Source of the DNA: Phascolomyces articulosus
Taxonomy: Eukaryota; Mucoromycota; Mucoromycetes; Mucorales; Lichtheimiaceae
Length of the DNA: 64,000 bases
Assembly (NCBI GenBank): GCA_025677815.1
Contig: JAIXMP010000004.1
Coordinates: 1,302,001-1,366,000, forward strand
Direction of reading: 5' to 3'
The translations under genes and the position numbers were made by a program. Shown one piece after another: positions 1 to 14,500 of this stretch. The notes under the pieces were generated by a model. It had not been told where the DNA came from and made no database searches. It worked only from the letters and a program-made list of their open reading frames with translations. Positions within the stretch are counted from its first letter, which is position 1; every line of letters begins with the position of its first letter.

Positions 1-219
1 TTTTTACTAGAATTCCATGATATAATATATATGAAGTGTTGTATTTGAGGGGGATGGACAAGCTGTTAATTGGTTCTCATAAGATCAGCTGCTGTTGGTA
101 ATTTTTGTTTTAGTAAACAATGATTGATTCCATGCCAAATAAAATTTAAAACTTAGCAACCATTGTTGACAATCAAAACCCACACAGTCTGGTTTATTAC
201 ACTTCTTAACAGGAGTAAC

Positions 220-2327
220 ATGAAACGAAAGCGAGCCAGTAACGATGATCGGTCTACCAGTTTGAAATCGAAAAGCATTGAACATTATTTCAAGAATGCA
301 ACTGTTACAACAAAGACTTCTAGTTCAACATTAGTAATCGATCGATATGAGCGTGATCTTGAACATGCCATTCAACAGTCGCTTATAGAATCCGTTGAGA
401 GCAGCTCCACAGATACTTTGAACACCCAAAATACAGACAGTGGCGAGACGAATCCATTTATCCATGTTGAAGCTTTGGCATCAGGATCACGATCATTTTT
501 AAAACCACAACAACAGCAACAATATGTATCCAATTCACTGAAACAGTGTCCTATTTGTGACGTATTGCTTGAGGAAACAGTTGACGCCAATAGCCACATA
601 AACCGTTGCCTTGATGATTTTGAGCGCAGCGATACCCCTACCGAATCAAATACCAATATGATATCAGAAACGACGAACAGGATGGAATCCCAGGTTGAAT
701 TATCAATCATGGCCTTACAGGAACTTAATAATAATATGCCCACTCCTGATGTACTGGATAGAAATCTAAAAGCGAATGGAAAAGGAAAGGGTCGTGGTGG
801 TAATCAATCACCTAACAATAAGCCAAAAAGAAAATGCCCGTTTTACAAATGGATTCAAGGTGAGGGAAAATTTAAGATGAATTTAGTCTTCCACGTATTT
901 AGCAAAAAGATCAGTTACTTACAAATTTGAACAGGAACGCCTTTCGTTGTCGATGCGTTCTCCTATGGAAAAATTGAAAATTGCCATGGATATTTTTTAT
1001 CTCATTATCATAGCGACCATTATCATGGTTTATCATCATCGTGGTCTCATGGTCCAATTTATTGTTCAAAAATTACATCAAACTTTTTAACGCAAGAGCT
1101 CCGAGTCGACAGTAAATATATCATTGCACTTCCCATGGATCAGGATTACGTATTAAACAACTCGATCAACGTCAGCTTAATTGAAGCAAATCATTGCCCT
1201 GGTTCTGTGTTATTTTTATTCAAAGTATATCGACCTGATGGGACTATTGCTCGGCATCTGCATACAGGTGACTTTCGTGCAAATCCACGAATGTGTTTGC
1301 ATCCTCTGATCCGTCAACCAGAAAATGGTATTCTGGATAGTATATACTTAGATACAACTTACTTGAATGGACAATACTCTTTTCCTGCTCAAGAAGAAGT
1401 GATAGCAGCAACATGTAATTTGGTTGAACAATGTGTATCTGGGGCACCAATCGAATCTAAACCAGGATGGCTACATGGATGGTTGAATAAACCGAGCGGG
1501 GAAACTTCGACTTCAAATGACAACACAGGCAACTCTATAAATCATTCAAAAAACAAGTGCAAACCAGGTGTGCTTATAATCGTTGGAACTTATTCTATAG
1601 GAAAAGAAAGATTGTTTTATAGTATGTATATTGCATTTATACGTAACATTTGACAAACATGAATGTGGTAGGGCTAAAGAGTTTAAATTGGTAGATTTGG
1701 CCAAGAGATTAAACTGCAAAGTTTATGCGACACCTACCAAAAAAAGGTTTATCACAGCCCAAGAAAACAAAGATTTAGAATCAATATTAGTTGACGACCC
1801 GCGTAAAGCTCAAATACATCTGTGCCCTATGGGCCATATTCAAGAAGAGGTATTCATCTTCATATTCTATTCCGAGATTATGGTATTTAAGCGACTAAGT
1901 TAAACTGTTCCTATTGTAGCGGTTATCTCAGTATATGAAAACATTTCATCCTCATTTTACATCAGTTGTGGCGTTAAGACCCACAGGATGGACATTCAAG
2001 AAAAGCTCTACTGGTATAATGGCGTTATCAGATATGTCATTAGCACAAGTCACCTCTCCACCAAAAAATCGAACAGTCGTTCTAAAACCGCAAAGGTCCT
2101 CTAGCGATACTGTCAAAATATATGGTGTTCCCTATTCTGAGCATTCAAGTTTCCGAGAGCTTGCATCTTTTGTAGGTAGTCTTGAAGTACGACGGATAAT
2201 ACCAACTGTGAACGTAGGAAGCGAAGAAAGTCGACAAAAAATGAACGCAATTTTACAACGATGGGAAAGCGAGAAAAAGAAAAATGGAATCCAACTTGTA
2301 CCATACCCAACCGAGGATCATTGGTGA
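220..2327 (+). CDS. PSO2: DNA cross-link repair nuclease Pso2/Snm1 (metallo-beta-lactamase/beta-CASP)
   Basis: A 5'-exonuclease of the SNM1 family that processes DNA interstrand cross-links in the nucleus. Four exons are inferred, with introns near 860-934, 1626-1671 and 1848-1920. The N-terminus is basic (MKRKR) and has a degenerate PIP-like SIEHYF at residues 19-24. A UBZ4-type C2HC finger (CPIC...HINRC) lies near residues 110-130. The nuclease domain shows HYHSDH (metal-binding HxHxDH), ANHCPGS and HTGDFR, followed by the beta-CASP part with GTYSIGKER and the C-terminal YSEHSSF. Only the first ATG-linked frame is ambiguous: an upstream in-frame ATG at 163 would add 19 residues, but the basic start at 220 looks more natural. 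Convergent with CWC2 downstream. All hallmark motifs are present, so it should be active. Confidence 0.93.
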
Positions 2328-2704
2328 TTTATATCTATGACGTATTCTCTGTAAATGGGCATAGTACAATATATATATAACAAAAACTATCCCATTCTAA
2401 TTATTTGTATATTATTAAGTTGAATTATTTTATATATAAAATTCGTATTTATTTGTTTTAAGAAATCATCATCCTGCATTATAAAGCAAAAATTCTGATT
2501 GTGTTTTTTTTCATGTTGTGTATGTTATACTATACTCTTTTGGGATAGGTGGCAGAAGCCCATCATAAATCCATTACTTTTCAATGTGTTTAGACTATGG
2601 TTTATATATCACTGTGTTTTCAATAAATATTGGGTAATTGTATTAGATATTTTATTACAATTTTTTTATGCATCTTAAAATAAGCAATGTTTAATTACTT
2701 TGTT

Positions 2705-4248
2705 TTACTCGTCGTCTTCATCTTCACTATCACTTCCATAAGATGCAAGATTGCCCAATCCACTTGTTTGCGATGATTTTCCTTTAGTAGATGATTGAGC
2801 AGGTGTTGAAGAAGAAGTAGATGATGATGATTGTGTTGCTTTTGGATCTTTAAGGGTTTTGAGTGAACTTAATACGTTTGTTGGAATAATGCCTGCCACT
2901 TTTGGATTCTCTTGCTGTTGAAGATGATACGATTGTTGTGCTTGTTGCATGTCAGGCGTTTGCTGCGTGTATCCATATATCGCTTCGGCTGCTTGTGTAT
3001 CAGCATAGTAATTGTCATTTTGTGCTAAACGCTGGCGCTTAGCATTTAATTCCATTTCTCTAAATCCATCTTCATCAACCTCACGTTTCATTTGAGTGTA
3101 TTCAGCAGGTAATTCTGATTCCATATCTTGACGTTCATACATTTCAGCACGACTATATTGGCGGTCATTTTTCTCTCTTCCTTTATGATCTTCATCCCCT
3201 TTCATAGTAGATTGTTCCTGTGTTGCCCATCTGATAAGAGAAAAATAGCATTTCCAACGTTCCACCAGTCATTAGTACCCAAATTATTTATTAAATGAAC
3301 CCCTCACGATCCTACCTTTTTTTCTCTCTCTCCTATTTACTTACCGCACATTAATAATCTCGTTATTATCCAGTCCTTGATTCATCATTGCTTCTCTTGC
3401 AAATTCAGCATTGTTTCTAGATTTATACGTCACAAATGCTACACCTCTATGTCGCAGCAAACGTACTACAGTGGGAGATCAATTAGAATCATTACATCAT
3501 ATGATAAACAAGAGAATCGCTTAAATCTTATCATCAAATATATGCATACCTCGCTCCAATTCTCCAAATGGTTGAAAATGTTTTATTACGACTTCCCGCA
3601 TATTATGTGTCACTGCAATACGACCAACATATAATGTCTTGTTCAATGTATTAAATGAACCGACACCACCCATATCTTGTCGAAATTCCCTGTAAAGCAA
3701 CCAAACCCATAGTAGTCAATAAACTTATGAGTCTATTTTCCCTTCTTATTAATCGTCCACCTTAATTAAAGTACCTACATGTATTTGTCACGTCCAAAGC
3801 AATCAATGGTTGTCTCGATCTCATCATTTTCATTTGGGATCCGATGCCACATTGAGCAATCAGAACCTTGTGCACACATGCCCTTCGCAAAAAATAGACA
3901 AAAGTACGCGTTTCGATTATTTGAACCAGCCGTTTCACCTGAATCTCGAGTTGGATCACACTTGAATCCAGCTCGTGCACTTTAATATTTTGGTTAATCG
4001 CGATATTAATGCCCTTGAGAGAGTATATAATTGTAGATCCTCTTACCCTTTTTTACTCCAATCTCTCTCTAAACCCTTCCATCGATTATGCCAGATGTTA
4101 TAAGTTCCACCTTCAGGTCTTCTTTCTTTTAAATATTCTTCAAGAGTAGCTTTATCAATCTATATTAAAAATCAGTGATCGATCTTATTTTTTTCATGTC
4201 TCTCTAGGATCACTTGAATTTCCTTACTTGCCGTCGTGCAGGTGCCAT
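2705..4248 (-). CDS. CWC2: Pre-mRNA-splicing factor Cwc2 (NTC-related, torus + CCCH + RRM)
   Basis: RNA-contacting component of the Prp19/NTC-associated complex that links the U6 snRNA region to the active spliceosome. Read on the minus strand it gives MAPARRQ, then a short exon IDKATLEEYLKERRPEGGTY, then the torus and CCCH finger (CDPTRDSGET ... FAKGMCAQGSDCSMWHRIP). The RRM exon follows (GVGSFNTLNKTLYVGRI ... MREVVIKHFQPFGELERG), then RGVAFVTYK and a last exon starting WATQEQ. The C-terminal tail is Gln/Ser-rich and acidic (GSDSEDEDDE). The order torus-CCCH-RRM and the GVGSF leader distinguish Cwc2 from the related RBM22/Slt11. At least five introns. Divergent from the ERG27 gene, with 141 bp between the start codons. 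Confidence 0.9.
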
Positions 4249-4389
4249 ATCTATTGAACGTAGTTTTTGGTAAGGGAAGTTGGAAAATCCCGACCTATTT
4301 TGGGAATTAAATTTGAGTTTTCTACCAGGTAATACAAAACTCAACACCCCTCTTTTTTTTCCTGTACCTCTTTATTAATAAACTCGGTC
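4249..4389. promoter_or_regulatory. Divergent promoter between CWC2 and ERG27
   Basis: Only 141 bp separate the two opposing start codons, so this stretch must hold both promoters and both 5' leaders unless the leaders contain introns. It carries a T-run and CT-rich sequence just before the + strand ATG. No specific factor site was recognised. Confidence 0.5.
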
Positions 4390-5808
4390 ATGACAGCGAA
4401 AATAAACGAACGCTCAAAGGTCGCCATCATTACAGGAGCAAACGCTGGTGTTGGTTATGGAATTGCTCAGCACCTTTTAGAAGAAGATTGCACCATCACT
4501 ATTATCATGGCTTGTCGCAATCACACTCGTGCAAGCATTGCTCGTGAATCTCTTCTTGCTCAATTCCCTGGAGCTAATATTGATATTAAGCTTGTTGATC
4601 TTGGTAGTGCTATCTCTGTTTTCGATTTTTGCAAAGCAATCATAGACAGGTGTGTTCTTATATTGTTTGTTTTTGTATTTATATGTTAGAGCTTGATATA
4701 GTATCATCTTTACTGACTTTTGTCCATATAGTTACTCCTATATAGACTATTTGTTCTGTAATGCTGGTATTTTAAGCACTAGTGGTATCGATTGGAGTAA
4801 TGTTGTATGGCAGTTCCTCGCTAGTCCTATTGGATTTTTGGAACGATCAGATGCCACTGTCCAAATCGTTGGAGAAATCAACGCTGATGGAATGGGAAAC
4901 GTATTTGCAGCCAACGTATTTGGTCACTATATAATGGTAATTATATTGGGGGTGCATCAGTAGTAATATCATGCTTTAATATGATACCATCAAATTGGTA
5001 TTTAATATAATAATCACATGGAATAGGCAAGAGAGCTCGAAACTTTATTGGATAAGAGTGCTGAAGGTCGTGTTATTTGGACAAGTTCACTCACAGCGGA
5101 GAAATCATGCTTCGATATTGAAGATTGGCAAGGCATCAAGAGGTACATACACTATATATCCCTTCCCACTAAGGTCATATACCAATATGATCCTATCAAG
5201 TGAACTAATTTTTTTCAATTACTTGCGACTAGTTTAATGCCATATGAATCATCCAAATGGGCATGTGATTTGGTTGCTCTAGGAAGTAATTCTCGATATA
5301 ATAACGAGAAGCAAGACATTGTTGCGTTTTCCACTAGTCCTGGTGTGGTTGCAAGTTCGATTGGTAACTTACCAGTATGGATTACCAAAGTTCGAAGATT
5401 GTTGCATTATGCTGTGAGTATAGCGTTGGGTTTCCGGTTTATATTGATCTATAAGAGTGGGCAAGAAAAAAAAAGAAGAAGAGAGGAGAGTAAGACAAAG
5501 TGATTTATGGATAATTGTAATAATAACAGAAAACCATATTTTAATAGTATCGCTTTTTCGGTATCACTTCTCAAAATATCACTGGGTACCGAGGAGCCAT
5601 TGCAGATGCATTCGTTGCTTTACAACCCTTAAATACGTTGAATTATTTATACAGATATACATCATTAACTAGCTGGCGAAACGTCTCATATGTTGAAGCA
5701 AAGACGATACCTGATTATGACCCAATCGACGCCGAAAAACTTTTACAGCATTGTGAATTGTCATATCAAACTTGGAAAAACAAGTATGCGCAATCAGTGG
5801 AGGCGTAA
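4390..5808 (+). CDS. ERG27: 3-ketosterol reductase-like short-chain dehydrogenase (Erg27 family)
   Basis: NADPH-dependent reduction of the C3 ketone during sterol C4-demethylation at the ER or lipid droplet. The Rossmann cofactor motif TGANAGVGYGIA is near residues 15-26, an FCNAG segment matches the SDR NAG motif, and the catalytic YESSK (YxxxK) is at 5240-5254, preceded by a WTSSL strand. The family's extended insertion (FLASPIGFLERSDATVQIVGEINADGMG) and the C-terminal YRGAIADAFVALQPL block point to Erg27 rather than a generic SDR. Introns lie near 4649-4731, 4936-5027, 5144-5232 and 5414-5559. The stop is TAA after ...QSVEA. No missing catalytic residue seen. Confidence 0.85.
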
Positions 5809-6579
5809 AATTATTCTTTTAAAACCTACAACCTAATTTCCATTAGAATTCCCCATTGAATTTTTTTTTATTATAATTATTTACATTTATTCAATCTATC
5901 CATTAATGAAATTTTTCTCTTTGATAAACACATAATTCATGTTCGTACTCTTCTCTAACCCTAATTCGAAACCAAGGCACAATTTTACTCGCTATTACGT
6001 ACTTTACTCTCTAACAAAGCTTTCCCTATTCAATATACAAACATATTACATATGATTATTATCTTCTTGATAGTATGAAGCACTCAAAAACAAGCGGGAT
6101 GGGTTCAATGAAAACTCGAAATGTTCAGTGTAGTAGATATATTGCAAAGTAACTTTCATCCAGTTTATACTTGTACAGAATGCTTTTATTAATTTCATTG
6201 AGTTTTATATGGTCAGTGGGGGATGAATCTTGTAGTTTAATAGGTATATTACACATAGAATGATTTAACCGACTTTATGCAGCGATAATAAATCAGCTAG
6301 CATGGTCATATACAAGATATGAATCAATAGAACAGTTGATTTGCTTTCGAGTATATTGAATATCGAAATCTGACCAACCATCCTTCACCTTTGACAGCCG
6401 TCAAACATCATTTCTTTTTTCGTCAGTAAAGCGTTCACATACTTACACAGGTCGTTGAAACGAATACAAAATAGGAGGAGTAAAGTAAAAAAAAAATCAA
6501 GCGCTTTTCTTTATCTGAATGAAATAGTTAGTCCCTATTATCCCTTAGTTACAATTTGCATTATATAGTATACAACACA
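5809..6579. other. Intergenic region upstream of FAR11
   Basis: AT-rich spacer of about 770 bp with no convincing coding exon or RNA gene. It includes the 3' UTR of ERG27 and the promoter and leader of the next gene. An A-run lies near 6487-6495. Confidence 0.5.
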
Positions 6580-9500
6580 ATGAATGAAGATGGAGAACAA
6601 CAACAACAGCAACAACAAAATGAAATTGACCCACTCTTGACACCAGGTGAACTTCGACAGATTGTCGACAATCTACCCAGTAGAATGAAGGTAATAAGAA
6701 AAGGAAGACTATACCCGCCGCTATTATTACCAATTATATTTTACTCATACATCTTTTATCGCTTATTAGCATCCACATAGCGATTACGAATATTCTGATA
6801 CTTCCGATTTCGAAACAGAAATCGAAGAGTTTTTCAATTATTCAGAAGTAGAAAATGAGCTTAAATCATGTCAACAAGAATTCGAAGCCAACATTAACTT
6901 TGGTATAGTTGTATTTCGAGAAAGAGAGAGGGGGATTAAGCGCAATGGTGGATCAACAAAGGCAGCTGTGTATTTTTTTATCTGATCCAAATGAATTTAT
7001 ATGTTTTTGACAGATTGGTGCCGGTTGAATGAAAAAGAACAGGAGCGACATATTGAGCTCACTTTAGATCGTCTTGAACATTCTGTACGTGACGAACGGT
7101 TATCAGCAGCGAAGCAGTTACTTTGCATAACACTTGGTATGGAAAATATTTTTTGAATATTTTAGTAAAAAGATTTTTCTTTTTTTTTTTTTTTTTAAAA
7201 AAAAAAGAATGATTTATACTGATGAAAAAAGGATTGGATGGAAAAGGGTGTTGTCACAACAATAATAGCAATAGCAGTAAATCACAGAATCGTTCGGAGG
7301 TCGCCATAGCAAATAATAGAAAGATGTACAAGTGTGGTGCATTGACAGCGGTATTTCACGCTTTTAACAGAGCATGTAAACAGCATGATACCTATGAGTA
7401 TGTAAACCTGTTTGAAAGATACATTACAAATATGATTAATTTATTTAAATGGTTTATATTCTTGTTGTAATTTATAGCAGCCAAAACCCTGGAATAGAGG
7501 AATTAAGTATAGTGAGCAATGAAATTGGATTATATATTTCGATCATGTACATTATCCTCGAAGCAATCCGAACTACGAATGGCTTTTCCGATGAGAATGG
7601 TATAATCGATAACCTGGGAATTTGGAATGTGATTAAGAGCTGATGTAAACGGTTGACTTGTGTGGATTCTAATGAAGGTGTATAAATCATTCAGGGATGC
7701 TGGATTCATCAATTTTACGGAGTCTGTTTGATGTGGTTTCCCAGTTACGAGACAAATATTTAAAATCATTCCCTGTCAAAAAGGTATTGTCAGTATGGCT
7801 ATTTTATTAAAAGGCTGCTATGTTTATTCTTCTATTTCTTCTATCATACTAAGAGATGCTACAGCTTATATTACTGTTATGGAAAACACTATTATCGACG
7901 TTCGGTGGATTGGAGGAACTTCAATACTCAAAAAATGCTTCAAGGATTTTACATGGCCTTGATCCATCAAATACAGGTTGGACAGATTAATTACTTTGAA
8001 AGCCTGATGCCGCTTTTTCTAAACGCTTATTTTGATAATATGGTTTATAGATATAATTTCCAAATGTACACCACAAGATCTTTATACCTTCCAAAACGAA
8101 GCAACATTAAAGTATCCAAACTACGCTCCACCTGAAATACCTTTACCAATCACGCCATCTCTTACTGTCAAAGCATCACCAAGACTTGTTCAAGCCATGG
8201 GTATCTCGAATGCTACAGCGCATACAGAACTACCTTATCAGACTTTATTTCCACCAAAGTCATCCAGCAATAGCAGCAACAGTTCAATTAAATCAAAGCA
8301 ACAACAAAATCTGTCGATGATTTGGCCACCGCCACAGTCCCAATCATTTGTACTTCCCTTGGATAAAGACTCACCGGGCGTACCACAAAGTACTGCTGAA
8401 GCTGGTAATTTATATTTAAAGAATATGTACATGTCAGTGGCGAATCAACAGATATTTTCAGAACGAGAAAAATCGATTCACAAGTGGGAGCAGATGAAAG
8501 AGAAAATCCCTGAATTTGATGATTTATTATTCAAATGCGAGAATAACGAACATGTCACTGTAGCAATGAAGAAAAGATTTGAAGCGTTGGAGCAAATTTA
8601 TGTAAGATTAAATAACGAGTAGAAAAACAATTTATGTCATACAACCTGAAGAAGAATGATATAACCAAAATATGACATTTAATAATGTAGACAAGCATCG
8701 TTCCTGATCTACAAAATATCGTCATTGTACTTTTGAAGCTGCTGTTGTCAACTGTGACTACCGCAGCCAATGGTGTTAGTAGTAAGCAACAGCAGAATTC
8801 AAATGCTGACAGATCATTAAATAATACATCGTCGGGAACGGTTAATCTGGATGAGGCAGATTCAAATCGAAACCGTGAAGTTTTATCAAAGGCAATATCT
8901 GGCATTTTATTATTGCTCCTCAAGTGGACCAAAGTATCCCGTATGTTTTTTGCTTGTCTTGAAAATATTTATTCATAATAGATTAGATGATTCCTATAAA
9001 CTAACCAATAGCAAAATCTTTTCCTAGATGTACTGAAATTCGAATATCTTTCGCAGCTTTTGGTGGATTCAGGTTGCTTGTTATTGATATTAAAGATATT
9101 GGGTTTACAAGAAATCACAGCACTAGTCGCGGCTGAAACAAACATTGATGGTTACAGGTAAATAGGAGCTACTGGTCTAAGATCAAAATATAGCAATACT
9201 TATTTATTATATATTAACACATTCTTCCTTCTTAGTATGTTCCAAAAAAATATGAACGATACCTCAGAATCCATTCTTTCAGAACCTTCTACTTCACATC
9301 AGCAACCATACACAAATTGTCGTAACATGTTCTGGACTATAAACTTTTTACGGATTTTACAAATGCTCACCAAGAGAAAAACAAACCGCGTTATGCTGCT
9401 GGTTCAATACAAATCATCGGTAAGGCAAAGATATATGTTTGTAACAGAGAAACAATGTTTTAATGACATCTATATATAGGCTATTTTAAAACGCGTACTC

Positions 9501-10487
9501 AAGGTATCCCATCCAATGATGGAAGTATATGCTCTTAAAGTCTTAAAAAGCCAGGTACCTTATCTTGGGCGGAAGTGGAGATCATGTACGTATAAGTTGC
9601 TATTTTACATTTGAAAAGTACGTTGTACCTCAATGCAGGAAACTAATAGGATTTTTTATGACAGTGAATATGAGAATAATTTCTGCCATCTATCTGCGAT
9701 GCTATACTGTTTTGCGTGATGATTGGATATCAAAATCTGATACCGATAATGATTTAGAAGATGGAATGGTAAGAAATTTTGGAAAACTATTTTATGTATC
9801 TCTATGAGAAGTTCATTATATGAATACTGGTCATTTACGTTAATGGATTGTTTACAGATACAAGAAACCAACTTGCGCATGCTTATTAGAATATACCATG
9901 GTCAACGCTATATACACGGGATGTTACCAGAACAAGATGAGCCAAGTGGATTGGATGGCTTGAACAACACTATACAAAATACAGCATCATCCTCAATATT
10001 AGATTCCAACTTTTCTATTCTTGATGGTATTAGCAATATCAAAGACAGCGATATTGATTTGGATCCAGAATTTGTTGAGAATTACGAGGAATGGTTACAG
10101 AAAAACGTGTACGACTCTGATTCACCGGAAGATGATAACGATAACAATGATTACTACACCTACTATTCTAGCGATAACGCTCAGAAGGATAATCCTGTTA
10201 CCCCTGGAACGCCAATACCATCATCACCTATAGTCGCACCTTATATGGACGAACCACCAACTCACAACATTCATAACTTTTATAAACAAGGGCTAGAGGA
10301 AGTTTTTTCGACAGACCAGATGCTTGTCTTGCCTGGATATGATGACGACGACGAAAGTTTATCAGATCCATATTTAAATCCAATGCAAAAGCTATCACGC
10401 CAACTATTAGCAGCAGAGCAAAGGACAATACAACAATATTCAGACATAACCGAAGATAGTAATAGTTCATTATCTAGATCTGCATAA
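6580..10487 (+). CDS. FAR11: STRIPAK complex subunit Far11/STRIP1-2
   Basis: Scaffold of the striatin-interacting phosphatase and kinase (STRIPAK/FAR) complex, which controls cell-cycle arrest, hyphal fusion and TORC2-linked signalling from ER or nuclear-envelope membranes. Eleven or more exons are inferred. Recognisable blocks in order: Gln-rich start; DYEYSDTSDFETEIEEFFNY (N1221 N-terminal signature); RLEHSVRDERL; MYIILEAIR; LILLLWKTLLSTFGGLEEL; a DLYTFQNEATLKYPNYAPP stretch; then the C-terminal domain EVLSKAISGILLLLLK, MFWTINFLRILQMLTKRK, VYALKVLKSQVPYLGRKW and LRMLIRIYHGQRY. After the conserved core there is an acidic, disordered tail of about 190 residues unlike animal STRIP. An in-frame ATG at 6556 could add eight residues. 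The T17A10 tract at 7180-7206 lies in an intron. Confidence 0.88.
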
Positions 10488-10715
10488 TTATAATAATAAG
10501 AGTAGTGTTTTTATGTTATTTAATAATATGCTATTTCTTTAATAACTATCCTTTCGTCACATTCAACGTCTATTTTATATCTTTTGGAAATTGCATTGAT
10601 GCAATGATCATTTGACTTCCAGCAAATTCCGCACCAAGCAGTTCCGAGTTTAGTTATAACTCGAAAAAAAAGGAGCAGCTCTGTCTGTTCGGCGCGAAAC
10701 TCAAACTCGTTTCAC

Positions 10716-11465
10716 ATGTCTTTAATTGACGATTTCAACGAATCTGCCGAAACTAGCTATTTGCCAGCGACCGTATCTTTCGGTGATGCTCATCTACCTC
10801 AAAATGGATATGGAGCCGGTTTTGATACAGCTGATAATGTTCGAGTAAGCTTTAAATAATCCAGGAGAAGAGGGTGGCCTTTTTTTTTTTTTTTAAATTT
10901 GGAATCATATTATATATCGATGCAAAAGTTCACTATAACTCGGAATTAATGACACTTAATTATGGTATGGGTAACAAAAGCTTGAAACAGGATATGTCTC
11001 GATTTCTTCTGGATTTGGGCAATCAGAGATTCCTATCTTTGCTTTGAATTATGTGCAATTCCAGTTACCAGCTCGATTGGTCGACATGGTAGTATCAAAC
11101 GATATTCTTGTTATGGCAGTGGAGCCAGCACGTATCTTGAGAATCAATTTAGACCGCCCCTTGGAGGTTGAAGGTAAAGAATTATTTTATCTTTTTTGTG
11201 GATACACCAATGTAGTTTTTATTGATATGACATATTTTATATATGTAACATTGGAAGCTGACAATGTTTTATTATCTTTTGAATAGAAATTGAGATAACA
11301 CGGAAACCTGGGGATGGAAAGATAGTGAAAATGTTCTTTGATCCGACTGGACGCCATTTAATTGTAACAACAGACCATGGAGAGAATTTTTATCTATATG
11401 AAAAATGGAGACGTGCAAAACAATTATCGAAACTTAAGGTGAGATAGAAACAGCAATAGCGCTAT

Positions 11466-11508
<43 letters not shown>

Positions 11509-14500
11509 CGTTGAGAAAGAGAGAAAGGAAGAATATAAAGATGCAAGATAATTTATTGTCCTTTTTATTTTGTTTCTTGTGAATATCCATTTTTGATAGG
11601 GGGTGACAATATCATCCATAGCTTGGAATAAGCAAGCAACTTTAACTGATCCATCCACTCGTGAGATTTTGATTGGAACACGGAATGGATTGATTTACGA
11701 AACGTGCTTAGAACCAACTGATGAATTTTTCCGTAAAGAAGAGAAATATTTCAAGCAAGTATACTCTATCCACGAAAGTACAATGCCTATTACTGGGTTA
11801 CATTTTGAACAATTCCCTGTCAACAATCGAAAATACTTTGCTATGGCGACAACTCCTACCAGAATTTATCAATTTGTTGGATACATTGGACCTTCGAGCG
11901 CTGGTACTTCTCGTGGTTCACCTAGCTTTGTTGAATCTGACGATCGTGGCGAACGAGCAATGTTTGAAAGCATGTTTACAAAGTATGATGTCAATCCTGG
12001 TAAGAAATAATGATTTCCTTCTTCTAGTATATATATTATAAAATCAATGTATATTTACGTTGCGATAATAATATTGATTTATTTTATATTTGGAAAATTA
12101 GGCTTCCAAGAGTTACCTGGAGAACTGTCATATAGTGAATTACATTTCTTTAGTCGGTTTCATGAATTACAACAGCAGGGTGTTGCACAAACGTTTGCTT
12201 GGTTAACAGGTAACAGCGGATATTTCATAGGGGAAATGAGATTTTCGTAGGTTGTGCTTTTCTTGATTATGCTAAAATTGCAAATATGTTATAGGACCTG
12301 GTATATATCATGGCGATCTTATTTTTGGGTCACAGAATGTTGGAGATAGCGTTGTTGATAATGTTCAACTTTTACAGTGAGTATTGTATTTCCAATTTGA
12401 GTGAATAAAAAAATAATCCACAAAAAAGAAAGTTATCCAAAGCATTTTCTCATATGGCTGGACCCATTCGATGATATAGATACCCTGCTACTCCTTCTGA
12501 AGATGAGTCCAGTAAACTTGTAACAGAAATCCCAATATCCGTTGCAATTACCGAGTTTCACTTTATCTTGCTTTATAAAGATAGAATTCGAGCAGTTTGT
12601 CAATTAAACGATCAAATTGTCTATGAAGAAATGATCCCAACGGTAAAACGATAATCCCAAATATTTTTTATTCTATCTATCTATATATGAAAAACTAAAT
12701 GGCTATATATATCTTACCATTTTACTTTAGTCTCAAGATGAAGAAGTTGTTGGTATGGTGGTGGATGATATCAAAAAAACATTCTGGATCTATACAACAT
12801 ATTCGATCTATGAACTTAGTGTGGAAAACGAAGAGCGTGATGTATGGAAGTTATATCTGGAGAAAGCACAATATGACATGGCGTTGCAGTACTGCAAGGA
12901 TCCGGCACAAAAGGATAAAGTGTATACAGCTCAAGCCAAGGATTATTTTGGACAACGTCGTTATCAAATGAGTGCTAAATATTTTGCCGAGAGTGCAGTA
13001 CCATTTGAAGAAGTTACTCTAAAGTTTGTCGAAAAAAGTGAACGCGATGCTTTGCGGATTTATTTGGTCAAGAAATTAGAACGTTTCCGTAAAAAGGTAT
13101 AAGCATAACGTTATTGTTGCATAATGGAGGTTTTTTTCTTTTTTCTTTTACTTAAAAGTAATTCCCTTTATTCTTTTTAATAGGATCGAACACAAAAGAC
13201 CATTCTTGCAACATGGCTTGTCGAAATATACCTTTCCAAACTCAATGATTTGGAAGATATGGCATCTTCTGCCCATTGTACATCGGCTACTAACGGCAAT
13301 GGCGAAACAGAAACACCCACAAATAGCTCAGCAGCATATTATGAAGAACAACTTGCTGAAATCAAGGATGAATTTAAAAGCTTCTTGGAAACGTATAGCA
13401 ACGTACTTCACAAGGCAACTACCTACAAATTAGTCTCAAGCCATGGACGCAGCAGTGAGCTTTTGTATTATGCTTCTTTAATAGGTGATAGTGATCGTGT
13501 TATTAGTCATTGGATAGTACATAAAGAATGGCTAAAGGCTTTAGAGGTTTTGACTCGACAGGTATACATTATAATAAAAAAAATGAAGCAAAGGAAAGGG
13601 AATATTGAAATGAAATTTAATGGTTGATTCAATTTTTACTTATACTAAATATAGGTTGTCCCTGATACATTTTATAAATTTTCACCCGTGTTAATGGAAA
13701 ATGCACCTCGCGAAACTGTGGATGTGTGGATGCGCCAACCAAACTTGAATCCTCGACAACTTATACCCTCACTCTTACGATATGACCATTCTAAAATATC
13801 CGAAAAAGTTGCTCAGGTTAGTGATATGTATAAGATATATCTATCAATGCTTAGCCCCATATAGTGACATGAAATATTTACGTAATTATACATTCCTAAT
13901 CATTTTTATTTCATATACTACAGAATCAGGCAATCCGCTATTTATCTCATGTAGTATCTACACTTGGTAATACCGATCCTGCTATTCATAACCTCCTACT
14001 TACATTATATGCAACTCAATCTACGGAAGATGAAACGGCCCTATTGACATTTTTGAAAAATGAGGTATAAAGATATAATTCATACTGACAATGATAGTAT
14101 TAATTACATCAGGTAAGGATAATTTGCTTTTAAATTTCACTAACAAATAAAAAATATATCACAGGGACGAGAAATGCATTATAACCTGGGATATGCCTTA
14201 CGGCTCTGTAGTCAAAATGGCCGAACACAAAGTTGTGTTCACATTTATAGTCAAATGGGTCTCTATGAAGAAGCTGTGGAACTTGCATTAAAGGTATGTA
14301 TTATGATAAAGAAAAATAATGGCTTATTTCCTCGTTACTGACTGCTGAGCCATATAAATATAGCATCACGATTTAGAGCTTGCTCGTATCAATGCCGATA
14401 AACCTGAAGATAATGATGCTCTTCGAAAGAAACTTTGGTTAAGTATTGCCAAACATGTGGTACAAGAAAACAAAGATATCAAAACGTAAGCGGTTCTATA

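Noticed and set aside
372..743. 123-codon minus-strand frame
   Set aside because: Antisense to PSO2 exon 1; the Cys run is the reverse of a CAA/CAG repeat.
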